Counted from the first letter of the stretch, positions 1-7,194 are shown. The stretch: 12,257 nt of DNA from JBBCJM01 sp037190175 (GCA_037190175.1 JBBCJM010000069.1:1-12257), one strand, 5' to 3'. Notes: a model not told the origin generated them from the letters alone. A program made the numbers and translations.

Positions 1-919
1 CGCTGTCATGGTCGAAATGGATGCCGTACAGCCGCACATGGCCGCCGGAGGCCAGCGCCTCGGCCACCGGGTTCGTCGCCGCGGGGGCGTCGCTGCAGGC
101 CGTGGCGCTGCCCTCGGGCGCCGGCGGCCCGCCCCAGGCCATCCGGCTGCGGTCGCGGTAGCGCACGCCGGTCAGCTGCCCGCGGCTGTCGCGGGTCAGC
201 ACCGCGCTGCCAGTGACGCCCTGGTCCGAGGTCCAGTCGAGAAACGCCACCCCCTCGCGCACCGCGCCGGTGACGGTGCCGAAGCTGCGGCCGGAATTGT
301 CGCTGAAACACCCCGTCACCGCGGGCCCGTCCTGCTTCAGTTCGATCAGATCCAGCCGCGACAGGGCGAAGACGCCGGTGAAGCGGTCGGGCTCCTCCGG
401 CACGGTCAGCCGGCCCTCGGCCATCAGGTCCTGCAGGTAGATGAAGGGCGCGGCCTCGTCCTGCGCGGCCTCGACCGTGAAGCGCAGCCAGCGCACCGGG
501 GTGCCCGGCACCACCGAGACCAGCGTCGGCCCCTCCTCTCCCGCCGCGAACCGGGCAAGCTCGGTGAAGCCCGCCTCGGGTCCGGTGGCCGAGCCCTCGA
601 CCACCACGTCGCGGGCCGAGCCGCCCGTCACCCCGCCCGGCCGCGCGCCCGCCCCGTGCACCCCCACGGCCGAGAGGCTGGCCGGCGCCATCAGCTCCAC
701 CACAAAGCTGTAGGGCGGCGGGTTGCGGCGGGTGCCGGTGGTCCAGCCGGCCGCCGGATCGCCGTCGATCAGCGCCGGCGCCCGGGCCGGATCGACCGAG
801 GCCGAGACCAGCACCGTGCCCGCGGCCAGGGTCAGGAGGTTGCGTTCGGCCCGGTCCTGCGCGGGGGCGGCGCCGGCGAGGAGAAGGCCCGTGATCACAC
901 CCAACCCGATTGTCCGCAT
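1..919 (-). CDS. Exported discoidin-like / OmpA-like domain protein, 3' end cut off by the window edge
   Basis: Reading the minus strand from the ATG at 919-917 gives 306 residues with no stop before base 1, so the gene is partial. Residues 1-20 (MRTIGLGVITGLLLAGAAPA) are a Sec signal peptide with likely cleavage before Gln21. Residues about 45-170 look like a discoidin (F5/8 type C) fold: DGDPAAGWT near 52-60, a strand PYSFVVELMAPASL, and a closing RWLRFTVEAAQ. Residues about 178-262 form a second, beta-rich region that I cannot name. Residues 293-306 (GHVRLYGIHFDHDS) match the opening strand of OmpA C-terminal peptidoglycan-binding domains, so the missing part is probably that domain. A strong Shine-Dalgarno GGAGGGG (925-931) supports the start. 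The product is probably periplasmic or envelope-anchored, tying a ligand-binding module to the cell wall. It is divergent from the ureohydrolase gene and shows no obvious link to it. The domain calls are by eye. Confidence 0.75.
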   Translation of the reverse strand, partial: MRTIGLGVITGLLLAGAAPAQDRAERNLLTLAAGTVLVSASVDPARAPALIDGDPAAGWTTGTRRNPPPYSFVVELMAPASLSAVGVHGAGARPGGVTGGSARDVVVEGSATGPEAGFTELARFAAGEEGPTLVSVVPGTPVRWLRFTVEAAQDEAAPFIYLQDLMAEGRLTVPEEPDRFTGVFALSRLDLIELKQDGPAVTGCFSDNSGRSFGTVTGAVREGVAFLDWTSDQGVTGSAVLTRDSRGQLTGVRYRDRSRMAWGGPPAPEGSATACSDAPAATNPVAEALASGGHVRLYGIHFDHDS

Positions 920-960
920 CGCTTCCCCTCCACCGCTGCAACCGAGGATAGGAAGCGATG
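917..960. repeat. 10-bp inverted repeat overlapping a start codon
   Basis: CATCGCTTCC (917-926) and its perfect complement GGAAGCGATG (951-960) flank a 24-base loop in the 115-base gap between the divergent exported-protein and ureohydrolase genes. The left arm contains the start codon of the minus-strand gene, and the loop contains its Shine-Dalgarno sequence. Folding in that mRNA could affect translation, or the dyad could be a protein-binding site. No function is established. Confidence 0.4.
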
Positions 961-1034
961 GGCCCCGCGGCAACCGCCCCGCTTGCAGAGCGGCGCGGGC
1001 AAGGGCATGACTGTGGCGCCCGAAGGAGCCCGAC

Positions 1035-1991
1035 ATGACCCACGCCTATGAGACCGGCCGCCTGAACCTGCCCTTCGTGGGCATCTCCACCTTCGGCAAG
1101 CGGCCCTACGTGCCCGACTGGGACCGGATCGAGGCCGACGTGGCGGTGCTGGGCGCGCCCTTCGACTTCGGCACCCAGTTCCGCGCCGGCGCCCGCTTCG
1201 GCCCCCGGGCGGTGCGCGAGGCCTCCACGCTCTTCTCCTTCGGCCATGCCGGGGCCTATGACCACGAGGACGAGCGCACCTATCTGCCGGGCGAGGTGCG
1301 CATCGTGGACATCGGCGATGCCGACATCGTGCATACCGACACCGAGACCAGCCACGCCAATATCGAGGCCGGCGTGCGGGCGATCCTGAAGGCCGGCGCG
1401 CTGCCGGTGGTGATCGGCGGCGACCATTCGGTCAACATCCCCTGCATCCGCGCCTTCGACGGGCAGGGGCCGATCCACATCCTGCAGATCGACGCGCATC
1501 TGGACTTCGTGGACGTGCGCCACGGGGTGCGGCACGGCCACGGCAACCCGATGCGGCGGGCGGCGGAGCGGGATTACGTGACCGGCATCACCGCGCTGGG
1601 CATCCGCAACGTCAGTTCCACCACCGAGGAAGGCTATGTCGCCGCGCGCGCCATGGGCGACGACATCCTCTCGGTGCGGCAGGTGCGCCGGCTGGGGGTG
1701 GAGGAGGTGGTCGCCCGCATCCCCGCGGGCGCGCGGCTCTACATCACCATCGACATCGACGGCTTCTGCCCCTCCATCGCGCCGGGCACCGGCACGCCCT
1801 CGCACGGGGGGTTCCTCTACTACGAGGTGCTGGAGATCCTGCAGGCCGCCGCCCGGCGGCACGAGGTGGTGGGGATCGACCTGGTGGAGGTGGCGCCCGA
1901 CTACGACCCCACCGGCTCCACCGCGATCCTGGCGGCGCAGGTGCTGCTGAACCTGCTGGGCTTCGTCTTCGACGCGCGCAAGCGGGGCTGA
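1035..1991 (+). CDS. speB: Agmatinase-family ureohydrolase (binuclear metal amidinohydrolase)
   Basis: This 318-residue protein has the usual length of an agmatinase. The family hydrolyses a guanidino compound to urea and an amine, in the cytoplasm, with two Mn2+ (or Ni2+) ions. All six expected metal ligands are visible: His131 in GGDHS, Asp153/His155/Asp157 in DAHLD, and Asp240/Asp242 in TIDIDG. The later Glu285 in VEVAP is also conserved. The third Asp of the usual DIDGxDP motif, which is not a metal ligand, is Cys245 here (DIDGFCPS). AAGGAG at 1023-1028, six bases before the ATG, sets the start. The gene appears monocistronic: divergent from the gene on its left and convergent with the sugar operon on its right. 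The fold is certain but the substrate is not. Agmatine, guanidinobutyrate, guanidinopropionate or guanidine are all possible within this family, so the symbol is provisional. Confidence 0.85.
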   Translation: MTHAYETGRLNLPFVGISTFGKRPYVPDWDRIEADVAVLGAPFDFGTQFRAGARFGPRAVREASTLFSFGHAGAYDHEDERTYLPGEVRIVDIGDADIVHTDTETSHANIEAGVRAILKAGALPVVIGGDHSVNIPCIRAFDGQGPIHILQIDAHLDFVDVRHGVRHGHGNPMRRAAERDYVTGITALGIRNVSSTTEEGYVAARAMGDDILSVRQVRRLGVEEVVARIPAGARLYITIDIDGFCPSIAPGTGTPSHGGFLYYEVLEILQAAARRHEVVGIDLVEVAPDYDPTGSTAILAAQVLLNLLGFVFDARKRG

Positions 1992-2020
1992 TACGCCGGC
2001 CGCCGCTCTTGCGGAAAGGC

Positions 2021-2037
2021 CGGGGCTTCGCGCCCCG
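2021..2037 (+). terminator. GC-rich stem-loop after the ureohydrolase gene
   Basis: CGGGGC (2021-2026) and GCCCCG (2032-2037) form a 6-bp stem with a five-base loop, about 30 bases after the ureohydrolase stop codon. No T-run follows, so the terminator call rests on position and stem strength only. Confidence 0.35.
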
Positions 2038-2039
2038 CA

Positions 2040-2078
2040 GCCAGTGGTTCACTCGAACCAATGCCGTGAACCACTGGC
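2040..2078. repeat. Perfect 13-bp inverted repeat with a competing inner hairpin
   Basis: GCCAGTGGTTCAC (2040-2052) is perfectly complementary to GTGAACCACTGGC (2066-2078), with a 13-base loop. The loop holds a second complement of the left arm: TGGTTC (2045-2050) can pair with GAACCA at 2055-2060 or at 2069-2074, so two folds exclude each other. It lies between convergent genes. It may be a two-way transcription terminator, though there is no T-run, or an intergenic palindrome of unknown role. Confidence 0.6.
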
Positions 2079-2087
2079 AACCCCGCG

Positions 2088-2166
2088 GGATATTCATAGC
2101 ACCAAAGAAAGCGGGGCCGGTGGAGTGAGGAACCTCAACCGGCTTTCTTTGGTGTCACAAGTATCC
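2088..2166. repeat. Two inverted copies of a short intergenic element forming a large hairpin
   Basis: CACCAAAGAAAGC (2100-2112) has a perfect 13-base inverted partner at 2142-2154. Extending outward, 2088-2112 and the complement of 2142-2166 agree at 20 of 25 bases, sharing GGATA followed by CACCAAAGAAAGC. The interior also folds: GCCGGT (2116-2121) pairs with ACCGGC (2138-2143), and TGAGG (2126-2130) pairs with CCTCA (2133-2137) across a two-base loop. A GATA...CAAAGAAAG pattern like this resembles short elements I associate with Rhodobacterales intergenic regions after gene ends; that is recollection, not a search result. Placed between two convergent genes, the pair probably acts as a shared terminator for both. 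Confidence 0.6.
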
Positions 2167-2240
2167 TCGGGGGGCCGGGGGGCAGACAGCCGCCCGGGGG
2201 TTGGTACAGGGCGCGGAGGGTGGTTGTCCTCGATCCCCCC

Positions 2241-3326
2241 TCACCGATACAGAAGCGACTTCCCCGCGTGGAACACGTGCACCTTGGCCGGGGCCGCGCC
2301 CAGCCGCACGGTCTGGTGGCGCAGGCCGGGGTGGATGCCGGCCAGCTTGGCGATCACCACCGGGGCCTCGCCCTGCCGCTTGAAGTAGAGCTGCGTCACC
2401 TCGCCCAGGGCTTCGGTGATCTCCACCTCGCCGGTGTAGATCGGATCGCCCTCGGTCGCGACCAGATCCTCCGGCCGCACCCCGATGTTCACCTTCATGC
2501 CGCGGTCGGCGTCCATGGTGGGCACGGTGGAGCGGGCGATGCCGCCGCCGGCGAGCTTGATCGTGGTGACCGGCCCGGTCTCCACCACCTCGCCCGGCAT
2601 CAGGTTCATCGCGGGAGAGCCGATGAACTGGGCCACGAACTCGTTCTCGGGCCGTTCGTAGAGCTCCAGCGGCGCGCCCACCTGGCTGATCCCGCCGCCC
2701 GCCAGCACCACGATGCGGCTGGCCAGCGTCATCGCCTCCACCTGGTCGTGGGTGACGTAGATCATGGTCGACTGCGGCATGGATTCCTTCAGCTGCGCGA
2801 TCTCGATCCTCGTCGCCACCCGCAGCGCGGCGTCCAGGTTCGACAGCGGCTCGTCGAAGAGATAGACCTTCGGATCGCGCACGATGCTGCGCCCGATCGC
2901 CACCCGCTGCCGCTGGCCGCCCGACAGCGCCTTGGGCAGGCGGTCGAGATAGGGGGTCAGCTGCAGGATCCGCGCGGCCTTCTCGATGGCCGCGTCGATC
3001 TCGCCCTGCGGCTTCTTGGCAATCTTCAGCGCGAAGGCCATGTTGTCGCGTACCGTCATGTGGGGATAGAGCGCATAGCTCTGGAACACCATGGCGATGC
3101 CGCGCTGGGCGGGGGGCACGTCGTTCATCCGCACCCCGTCGATGGTGAACTCGCCCCCGGTGATCCGCTCCAGCCCCGCGATCATCCTGAGCAGCGTGGA
3201 TTTCCCGCAGCCCGAGGGGCCGACGAAGACGATCAGCTCCCCGGTGGTGATGTCGAGGTCGATGTTCTTGAGGACCTTGACCTCGCCATAGGCCTTTTCC
3301 ACGTCGACCAGCTTCAAGTCGGCCAT
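2241..3326 (-). CDS. aglK: Alpha-glucoside ABC transporter ATP-binding protein (MalK/UgpC family)
   Basis: This 361-residue cytoplasmic ATPase powers sugar import through AglF/AglG. In order it shows Walker A GPSGCGKST (36-44), Q-loop Gln82, the ABC signature LSGGQRQRV (134-142), Walker B VYLFDEP (154-160, catalytic Glu159), the D-loop SNLD (162-165) and the switch His193. A MalK-type C-terminal regulatory/TOBE region follows from about residue 240, with GVRPEDL at 282-288. It is the last gene of the operon, starting 16 bases after the alpha-glucosidase stop; that gap is almost entirely a purine-rich Shine-Dalgarno stretch (3327-3340). Such ATPases can serve more than one CUT1 transporter, but its place here and the gene order match S. 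meliloti aglK. Confidence 0.95.
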   Translation of the reverse strand: MADLKLVDVEKAYGEVKVLKNIDLDITTGELIVFVGPSGCGKSTLLRMIAGLERITGGEFTIDGVRMNDVPPAQRGIAMVFQSYALYPHMTVRDNMAFALKIAKKPQGEIDAAIEKAARILQLTPYLDRLPKALSGGQRQRVAIGRSIVRDPKVYLFDEPLSNLDAALRVATRIEIAQLKESMPQSTMIYVTHDQVEAMTLASRIVVLAGGGISQVGAPLELYERPENEFVAQFIGSPAMNLMPGEVVETGPVTTIKLAGGGIARSTVPTMDADRGMKVNIGVRPEDLVATEGDPIYTGEVEITEALGEVTQLYFKRQGEAPVVIAKLAGIHPGLRHQTVRLGAAPAKVHVFHAGKSLLYR

Positions 3327-3342
3327 GTCCCTTCCCTCCCTC

Positions 3343-4989
3343 TTATCGTTTCCGCAGCAGCAGGTACTGCCACGGCCCCAGCCGGATGCCGGGAACGGCG
3401 GCCACCGCCCCGATCTCGGCCCCGATGGGTGCCCAGTCGCCGGCGGGCAGGTCCGGTTCGGCCTCTTCCTCGCCCAGGTTGAAGGCCGCGAAGATCGTCT
3501 CGTCGCCGAAGCGGGTGAAGCTGGCGATATTGCCCTGCGCCTGCGGCAGGGTCATGCCGCCCGTGCGCAGCACCGGATGCGCGCGGCGGAAGGCCAGCGC
3601 CCGGCGGTAGTGGTTCAGGACCGAGCCCGGGTCGGGCTCCTGCGCGGCCACCGACAGCGGACGGTGCTGCGGCTTGACCGGCAGCCAGGGGGTGCCGGCC
3701 GAGAACCCGCCCGCGCCGTTGTCGGTGATCCAGACCATGGGGGTGCGGCAGCCGTCGCGGCCCTTGAACTCGGGCCAGAACTCGATCCCGTAGGGGTCGC
3801 GCAGCTCCTCCAGCGTCAGCTCCGCCTCGGGCAGCCCCAGCTCCTCGCCCTGGTAGAGGCAGAGCGAGCCGCGCAGGCAGACCATCAGGCTGGCATAGGC
3901 GCGGATCGCCGGCGGGGTCAGGCCCCAGCGCGTGGCGTGGCGCACCACGTCATGGTTGGAATAGGACCAGCAGGGCCAGGCATCCGGCGCGGCCGCGTTC
4001 ATCCGGGCGAAGGTCTCGGCCAGCAACTCGGCGGTCAGCCGCGAGGGTTGCAGCATCTCGAAGGGATAGCACATCTGCACCTTGTCGTTGCCGGCGGTGT
4101 ATTCGGCCATGATCTCGAGGCCCCGCTGGCTGTCGCCCACCTCGCCCACCGCGGCGGCGGCGAAGGGCTCCAGCACCGCGCGGAAGCGGCGCAGGAAGTC
4201 GAGGTTCTCGGGCCGCGACTTGTCGAACAGATGCAACTGGTGGTTGTAGGGGTTGACCTTGGGCGCGGTCTGGTCGTTGCGCTCCTCCACCGGCAGGGAC
4301 GGGTTGTCGCGCAGGTGGCGGTCGTGGAAATAGAAGTTGATGGTGTCCAGCCGGAACCCGTCCACCCCCCGCGCCAGCCAGAACCGCGCCACGTCCAGCA
4401 GCGCGTCCTGCACCGCGGGGGTGTGGAAGTTCAGGTCGGGCTGCGAGGTCAGGAAGTTGTGCAGGTAATACTGTTCCCGCCGGCTGTCCCATTGCCAGGC
4501 CGGGCCGCCGAAGATCGACAGCCAGTTGGTGGGGGGCGTGCCGTCGGGGCGGGGGTCGGCCCAGACGTACCAGTCGGCCTTGGGGTTGCTGCGGTCCTGC
4601 CGGCTTTCGCGGAACCACGGGTGCCGGTCCGAGGTATGCGACAGCACCAGGTCGATCATCACCCGCAGGCCCAGGTCATGCGCGACCTCGACCACCCGGT
4701 CGAAGTCGGCCAGCGTGCCGAACATCGGGTCCACGTCGCAATAGTCGCTGACGTCATAGCCGAAGTCCTTCATGGGCGAGGTGAAGAACGGGCTCAGCCA
4801 GATCGCGTCGGCGCCGAGGGCTGCGACATGCGGCAGGCGGGCGGCGATGCCGGCCAGGTCGCCCACCCCGTCGCCATTGCTGTCCTGAAAGCTGCGGGGA
4901 TAGATCTGGTAGATCACCGCCCCCCGCCACCAGTCGGGGTCCCGCGCCAGCACCTGGCCCTCCATCTCCACCGGCACGACGCTGTTCAT
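3343..4989 (-). CDS. aglA: GH13 alpha-glucosidase
   Basis: This 548-residue glycoside hydrolase family 13 enzyme cleaves terminal alpha-linked glucose from imported oligosaccharides. It has no signal peptide, so it acts in the cytoplasm. Near the N-terminus is WWRGAVIYQIYPRSF (20-34), followed by the family motifs DLVLSHTS (113-120) and QPDLNF (183-188). The catalytic triad is Asp215 (nucleophile, GFRLDT), Glu283 (acid/base, GEVGD) and Asp347 (SNHD). The residue after the nucleophile is Thr216; in related yeast enzymes Thr at this place goes with alpha-1,4 and Val with alpha-1,6 preference, so maltose-type substrates are favoured by inference. The ATG at 4989-4987 overlaps the aglG stop as ATGA. 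There is no clear Shine-Dalgarno, which suggests translational coupling. The reading frame stays open upstream through aglG, but that part is out of frame with the real gene and was excluded. Confidence 0.93.
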   Translation of the reverse strand: MNSVVPVEMEGQVLARDPDWWRGAVIYQIYPRSFQDSNGDGVGDLAGIAARLPHVAALGADAIWLSPFFTSPMKDFGYDVSDYCDVDPMFGTLADFDRVVEVAHDLGLRVMIDLVLSHTSDRHPWFRESRQDRSNPKADWYVWADPRPDGTPPTNWLSIFGGPAWQWDSRREQYYLHNFLTSQPDLNFHTPAVQDALLDVARFWLARGVDGFRLDTINFYFHDRHLRDNPSLPVEERNDQTAPKVNPYNHQLHLFDKSRPENLDFLRRFRAVLEPFAAAAVGEVGDSQRGLEIMAEYTAGNDKVQMCYPFEMLQPSRLTAELLAETFARMNAAAPDAWPCWSYSNHDVVRHATRWGLTPPAIRAYASLMVCLRGSLCLYQGEELGLPEAELTLEELRDPYGIEFWPEFKGRDGCRTPMVWITDNGAGGFSAGTPWLPVKPQHRPLSVAAQEPDPGSVLNHYRRALAFRRAHPVLRTGGMTLPQAQGNIASFTRFGDETIFAAFNLGEEEAEPDLPAGDWAPIGAEIGAVAAVPGIRLGPWQYLLLRKR

Positions 4990-6125
4990 TTGACCGACCC
5001 GGCCAGCAGGCCGCGCACCAGGAACCGCTGCATCGAGAAGAACACGATCAGCGGCACCAGGATCGAGACGAAGGCCGAGGTGGCGAGGATCTCCCAGTCG
5101 CCCCCGCGCGAGCCCATCAGGTTGACCAGGTTGCCGGTCAGCACCTGCTGGTCGTTCGAGGTGCCCAGGAAGACCAGCGCCACCAGCAGGTCGTTCCAGG
5201 TCCACAGGAACTGGAAGATGGCGAAGCTGGCGAGCGCGGGGAAGGACAGCGGCAGGATGATCTTGACGAAGATCTGGAACTCGGTCGCCCCGTCCACCCT
5301 TGCGTTCTCGATGATGTCGCGGGGCAGGCCGACCATGTAGTTGCGCAGCAGATATATGGCCAATGGCAGGCCGAAGCCGGTATGCGCCAGCCAGATGCCC
5401 AGATAGCCCTTGCCGATGCCGATGGCGTTGTGGAACTGCAGGAGCGGGATCAGCGCCAGTTGCAGCGGCACCACCAGCAGGCCCACGATGGCGGCGATCA
5501 AGAGCGCGCGGCCGGGAAACTCCATCCAGGCCAGGGCATAGGCGGCGAAGGCGGCGACCAGGATCGGGATGATCGTGGCCGGGATCGCCACGGTCAGGGT
5601 GTTGACGAAGGCCTGCCCGATGGACTGCCCCGCCATCGGGTTCGCGATCACGTTGCGGTAGTTCTCCAGCGTGAACTCGGGCGGGGTGGCGGCCGAGGCG
5701 AAGACCCGGGGCAGGCGGCCGCCCTCCAGCGCCACGGGCGAGGTCAGCACGAAGGCGCCGTTGTCCTCGACCGTGAGCGTCAGGTCGCCGGCCAGCTGCG
5801 CGGTCTGCCCCGGCTCGAACTCGGTCGGGCGGTTCACGTTGGTGCCCCAGGCGCTGATCGTGGTACCGGTGGTGGAGAAGAGGTTGCCGCGGATCACGAA
5901 GACCTCGCCTTCCTGCTGCGGCTGGCCGGCGATGCGGATGGGCGACAGCTGCCGTTCCTGGGTGGACAGCGCCTTCCACCAGCCGCTGCCGGAGATCTGG
6001 TCGCCGGTGCGGAAGGAGGAGACGAAGAGCCCGAAGGTGGGCAGCACCCAGAGCAGCACCAGGATCGCGGTGGAGATATGCACCGCCCAGGTCAGCGCGG
6101 GTTTCTTGCCGGCGATGTTGTCCAT
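4986..6125 (-). CDS. aglG: Alpha-glucoside ABC transporter permease with large periplasmic insertion (MalG type)
   Basis: This 379-residue inner-membrane permease is one half of the sugar channel. A first membrane helix (about 12-37) is followed by roughly 130 soluble residues (38-165), and then by about five more helices starting near 170, 205, 240, 294 and 345. The cytoplasmic EAA loop that docks the ATPase is ENARVDGATEFQIFVKIILP (273-292), with the conserved Gly279 and Pro292. Typical MalG-type permeases are about 280 residues, so the soluble segment between helices 1 and 2 accounts for the extra length. It includes a beta-rich stretch around 70-130 (EVFVIRG, LTLTVED, AFVLTSP). The start ATG shares one base with the aglF stop (TGATG), and the end overlaps aglA by four bases. 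Confidence 0.93.
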   Translation of the reverse strand: MDNIAGKKPALTWAVHISTAILVLLWVLPTFGLFVSSFRTGDQISGSGWWKALSTQERQLSPIRIAGQPQQEGEVFVIRGNLFSTTGTTISAWGTNVNRPTEFEPGQTAQLAGDLTLTVEDNGAFVLTSPVALEGGRLPRVFASAATPPEFTLENYRNVIANPMAGQSIGQAFVNTLTVAIPATIIPILVAAFAAYALAWMEFPGRALLIAAIVGLLVVPLQLALIPLLQFHNAIGIGKGYLGIWLAHTGFGLPLAIYLLRNYMVGLPRDIIENARVDGATEFQIFVKIILPLSFPALASFAIFQFLWTWNDLLVALVFLGTSNDQQVLTGNLVNLMGSRGGDWEILATSAFVSILVPLIVFFSMQRFLVRGLLAGSVK

Positions 6126-7117
6126 CAGCGCATCTCCCGCCGCGCGTTGCGCACGTTCCAGATCAGGATCGGGGTGACCAGCAGCATGATGACCATGGCC
6201 GAGGCCGAGCCCACCCCCACGTCGAAGGCGCGGAAGAACTTGTCGTACATGTAGTTGGCCAGCACCTGCGTCTCCCACTGGCCGTTGGTCATGGCCAGCA
6301 CGATGTCGAAGACCTTCAGCACCGTGATGGTGATCGTGGTCCACACGACCACGATGGTGCCCATGATCTGCGGCACCTTGATCCTGAAGAAGATCTGGAA
6401 CGGGTTGGCGCCGTCGATGATCGCGGCCTCGATGGTTTCCTCGGGGATCGCCCGCAGCGCGGCGGACAGGATCACCATGGCGAAGCCCGCCTGGATCCAG
6501 ACCAGCACCGCCATCAGGAAGAAGTTGTTCCAGAACGGGATCTGCAGCCACTGCTGCGGCGCGCTGCCGCCCAGGGCGAGGTAGACCTCGTTCAGGATGC
6601 CGATCTGCTCCTGCCCCAGGGGCCGCGCATCATAGATCAGCTTCCAGATCACCGAGGCGCCGACGAAGGAGATCGCCATCGGCATGAAGATCAGCGATTT
6701 GGCGAAGTTGCCCCAGCGGATGCGGTCGGTCAGCTGCGCCGCCAAGAGCCCGAAGGCGGTCGACATCGCCGGCACGAAGATCAGCCACAGCATGTTGTTG
6801 CGCATGGATTCCCAGAACTTGGGCTCGGCCATCATGCGGGTGTAGTTCTCGGCCCCCACGAAGGTACCGCCCCGGTTCAGCGACAGCCAGAAGGTGGCGA
6901 CCACCGGATAGGCCAGATAGAGCCCCAGCGCGATCATCGCCGGCAGCAGGAACAGCCAGGGCCGGATCATGTTGGCCCGGTTGATGTTCGCCCCGGCATT
7001 GGGCCCGCGGGGCGGGAAGATCACCTTGTCCAGGATCAGGTTGGACGCGAAGAAATAGCCGACACAGCCCCCGACGCCGATCACGATCGTCAGGATGGCC
7101 TGTAGAACGGGATGCAT
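6125..7117 (-). CDS. aglF: Alpha-glucoside ABC transporter permease (MalF/UgpA type)
   Basis: This 330-residue inner-membrane permease is the partner of AglG. Hydrophobic segments lie near residues 5-28, 52-78, 108-128, 137-161, 196-222, 251-275 and 298-322, giving about seven helices. The first is an extra N-terminal helix separated from the rest by a charged, Pro/Asn-rich linker (31-50). The EAA loop is EAAIIDGANPFQIFFRIKVP (230-249), with Gly236 and Pro249 in the expected places. The ATG at 7117-7115 is preceded by GGGGGAGGGG (7121-7130), a strong ribosome binding site. A 77-base gap with a stable stem-loop separates it from aglE, while it runs directly into aglG with a one-base overlap. 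Confidence 0.93.
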   Translation of the reverse strand: MHPVLQAILTIVIGVGGCVGYFFASNLILDKVIFPPRGPNAGANINRANMIRPWLFLLPAMIALGLYLAYPVVATFWLSLNRGGTFVGAENYTRMMAEPKFWESMRNNMLWLIFVPAMSTAFGLLAAQLTDRIRWGNFAKSLIFMPMAISFVGASVIWKLIYDARPLGQEQIGILNEVYLALGGSAPQQWLQIPFWNNFFLMAVLVWIQAGFAMVILSAALRAIPEETIEAAIIDGANPFQIFFRIKVPQIMGTIVVVWTTITITVLKVFDIVLAMTNGQWETQVLANYMYDKFFRAFDVGVGSASAMVIMLLVTPILIWNVRNARREMR

Positions 7118-7150
7118 CTGCCCCTCCCCCGAACGGAATGCCCTTTCCGG

Positions 7151-7179
7151 GGCGGGACCGGCGCGCGGCCGGACCCGCC
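7151..7179 (-). terminator. Intercistronic stem-loop between aglE and aglF
   Basis: GGCGGG (7151-7156) pairs with CCCGCC (7174-7179), and CCGGC (7158-7162) with GCCGG (7168-7172), across one A/A mismatch and a five-base loop. This gives an 11-bp GC stem in the 77 bases between the binding-protein and permease genes. No T-run follows. In other sugar ABC operons such as malE-malF, a structure at this position protects the upstream mRNA and lowers permease expression; the same role here is inference. Confidence 0.5.
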
Positions 7180-7194
7180 TTTCGGTTCACCCGC

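Noticed and set aside
983..1011. Possible promoter for the ureohydrolase gene (TTGCAG, 17 bases, CATGAC)
   Set aside because: The -10 matches only three of six positions in GC-rich DNA; too weak to list as a feature.
6..1862. Long open frame on the minus strand opposite the ureohydrolase gene and running into the exported-protein region
   Set aside because: Low-complexity Gly/Ala/Arg/His-rich translation with no family motif; it is opposite or out of frame with two well-supported genes and is an artefact of high GC.
2040..2078. Possible tRNA T-arm (GGTTC...GAACC)
   Set aside because: The inner loop is four bases rather than seven, and no acceptor, D or anticodon arms surround it.
2220..3482. 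420-codon open frame on the plus strand
   Set aside because: Antisense to aglK, which has every ABC ATPase motif.
3325..5340. 671-codon open frame on the plus strand
   Set aside because: Antisense to the GH13 alpha-glucosidase and aglG; Arg/His/Val-rich with no recognisable motif.
4990..5979. In-frame upstream extension of aglA
   Set aside because: It overlaps aglG in another frame and reads as Arg/Pro-rich filler; the GH13 domain begins shortly after the ATG at 4989, which is coupled to the aglG stop.
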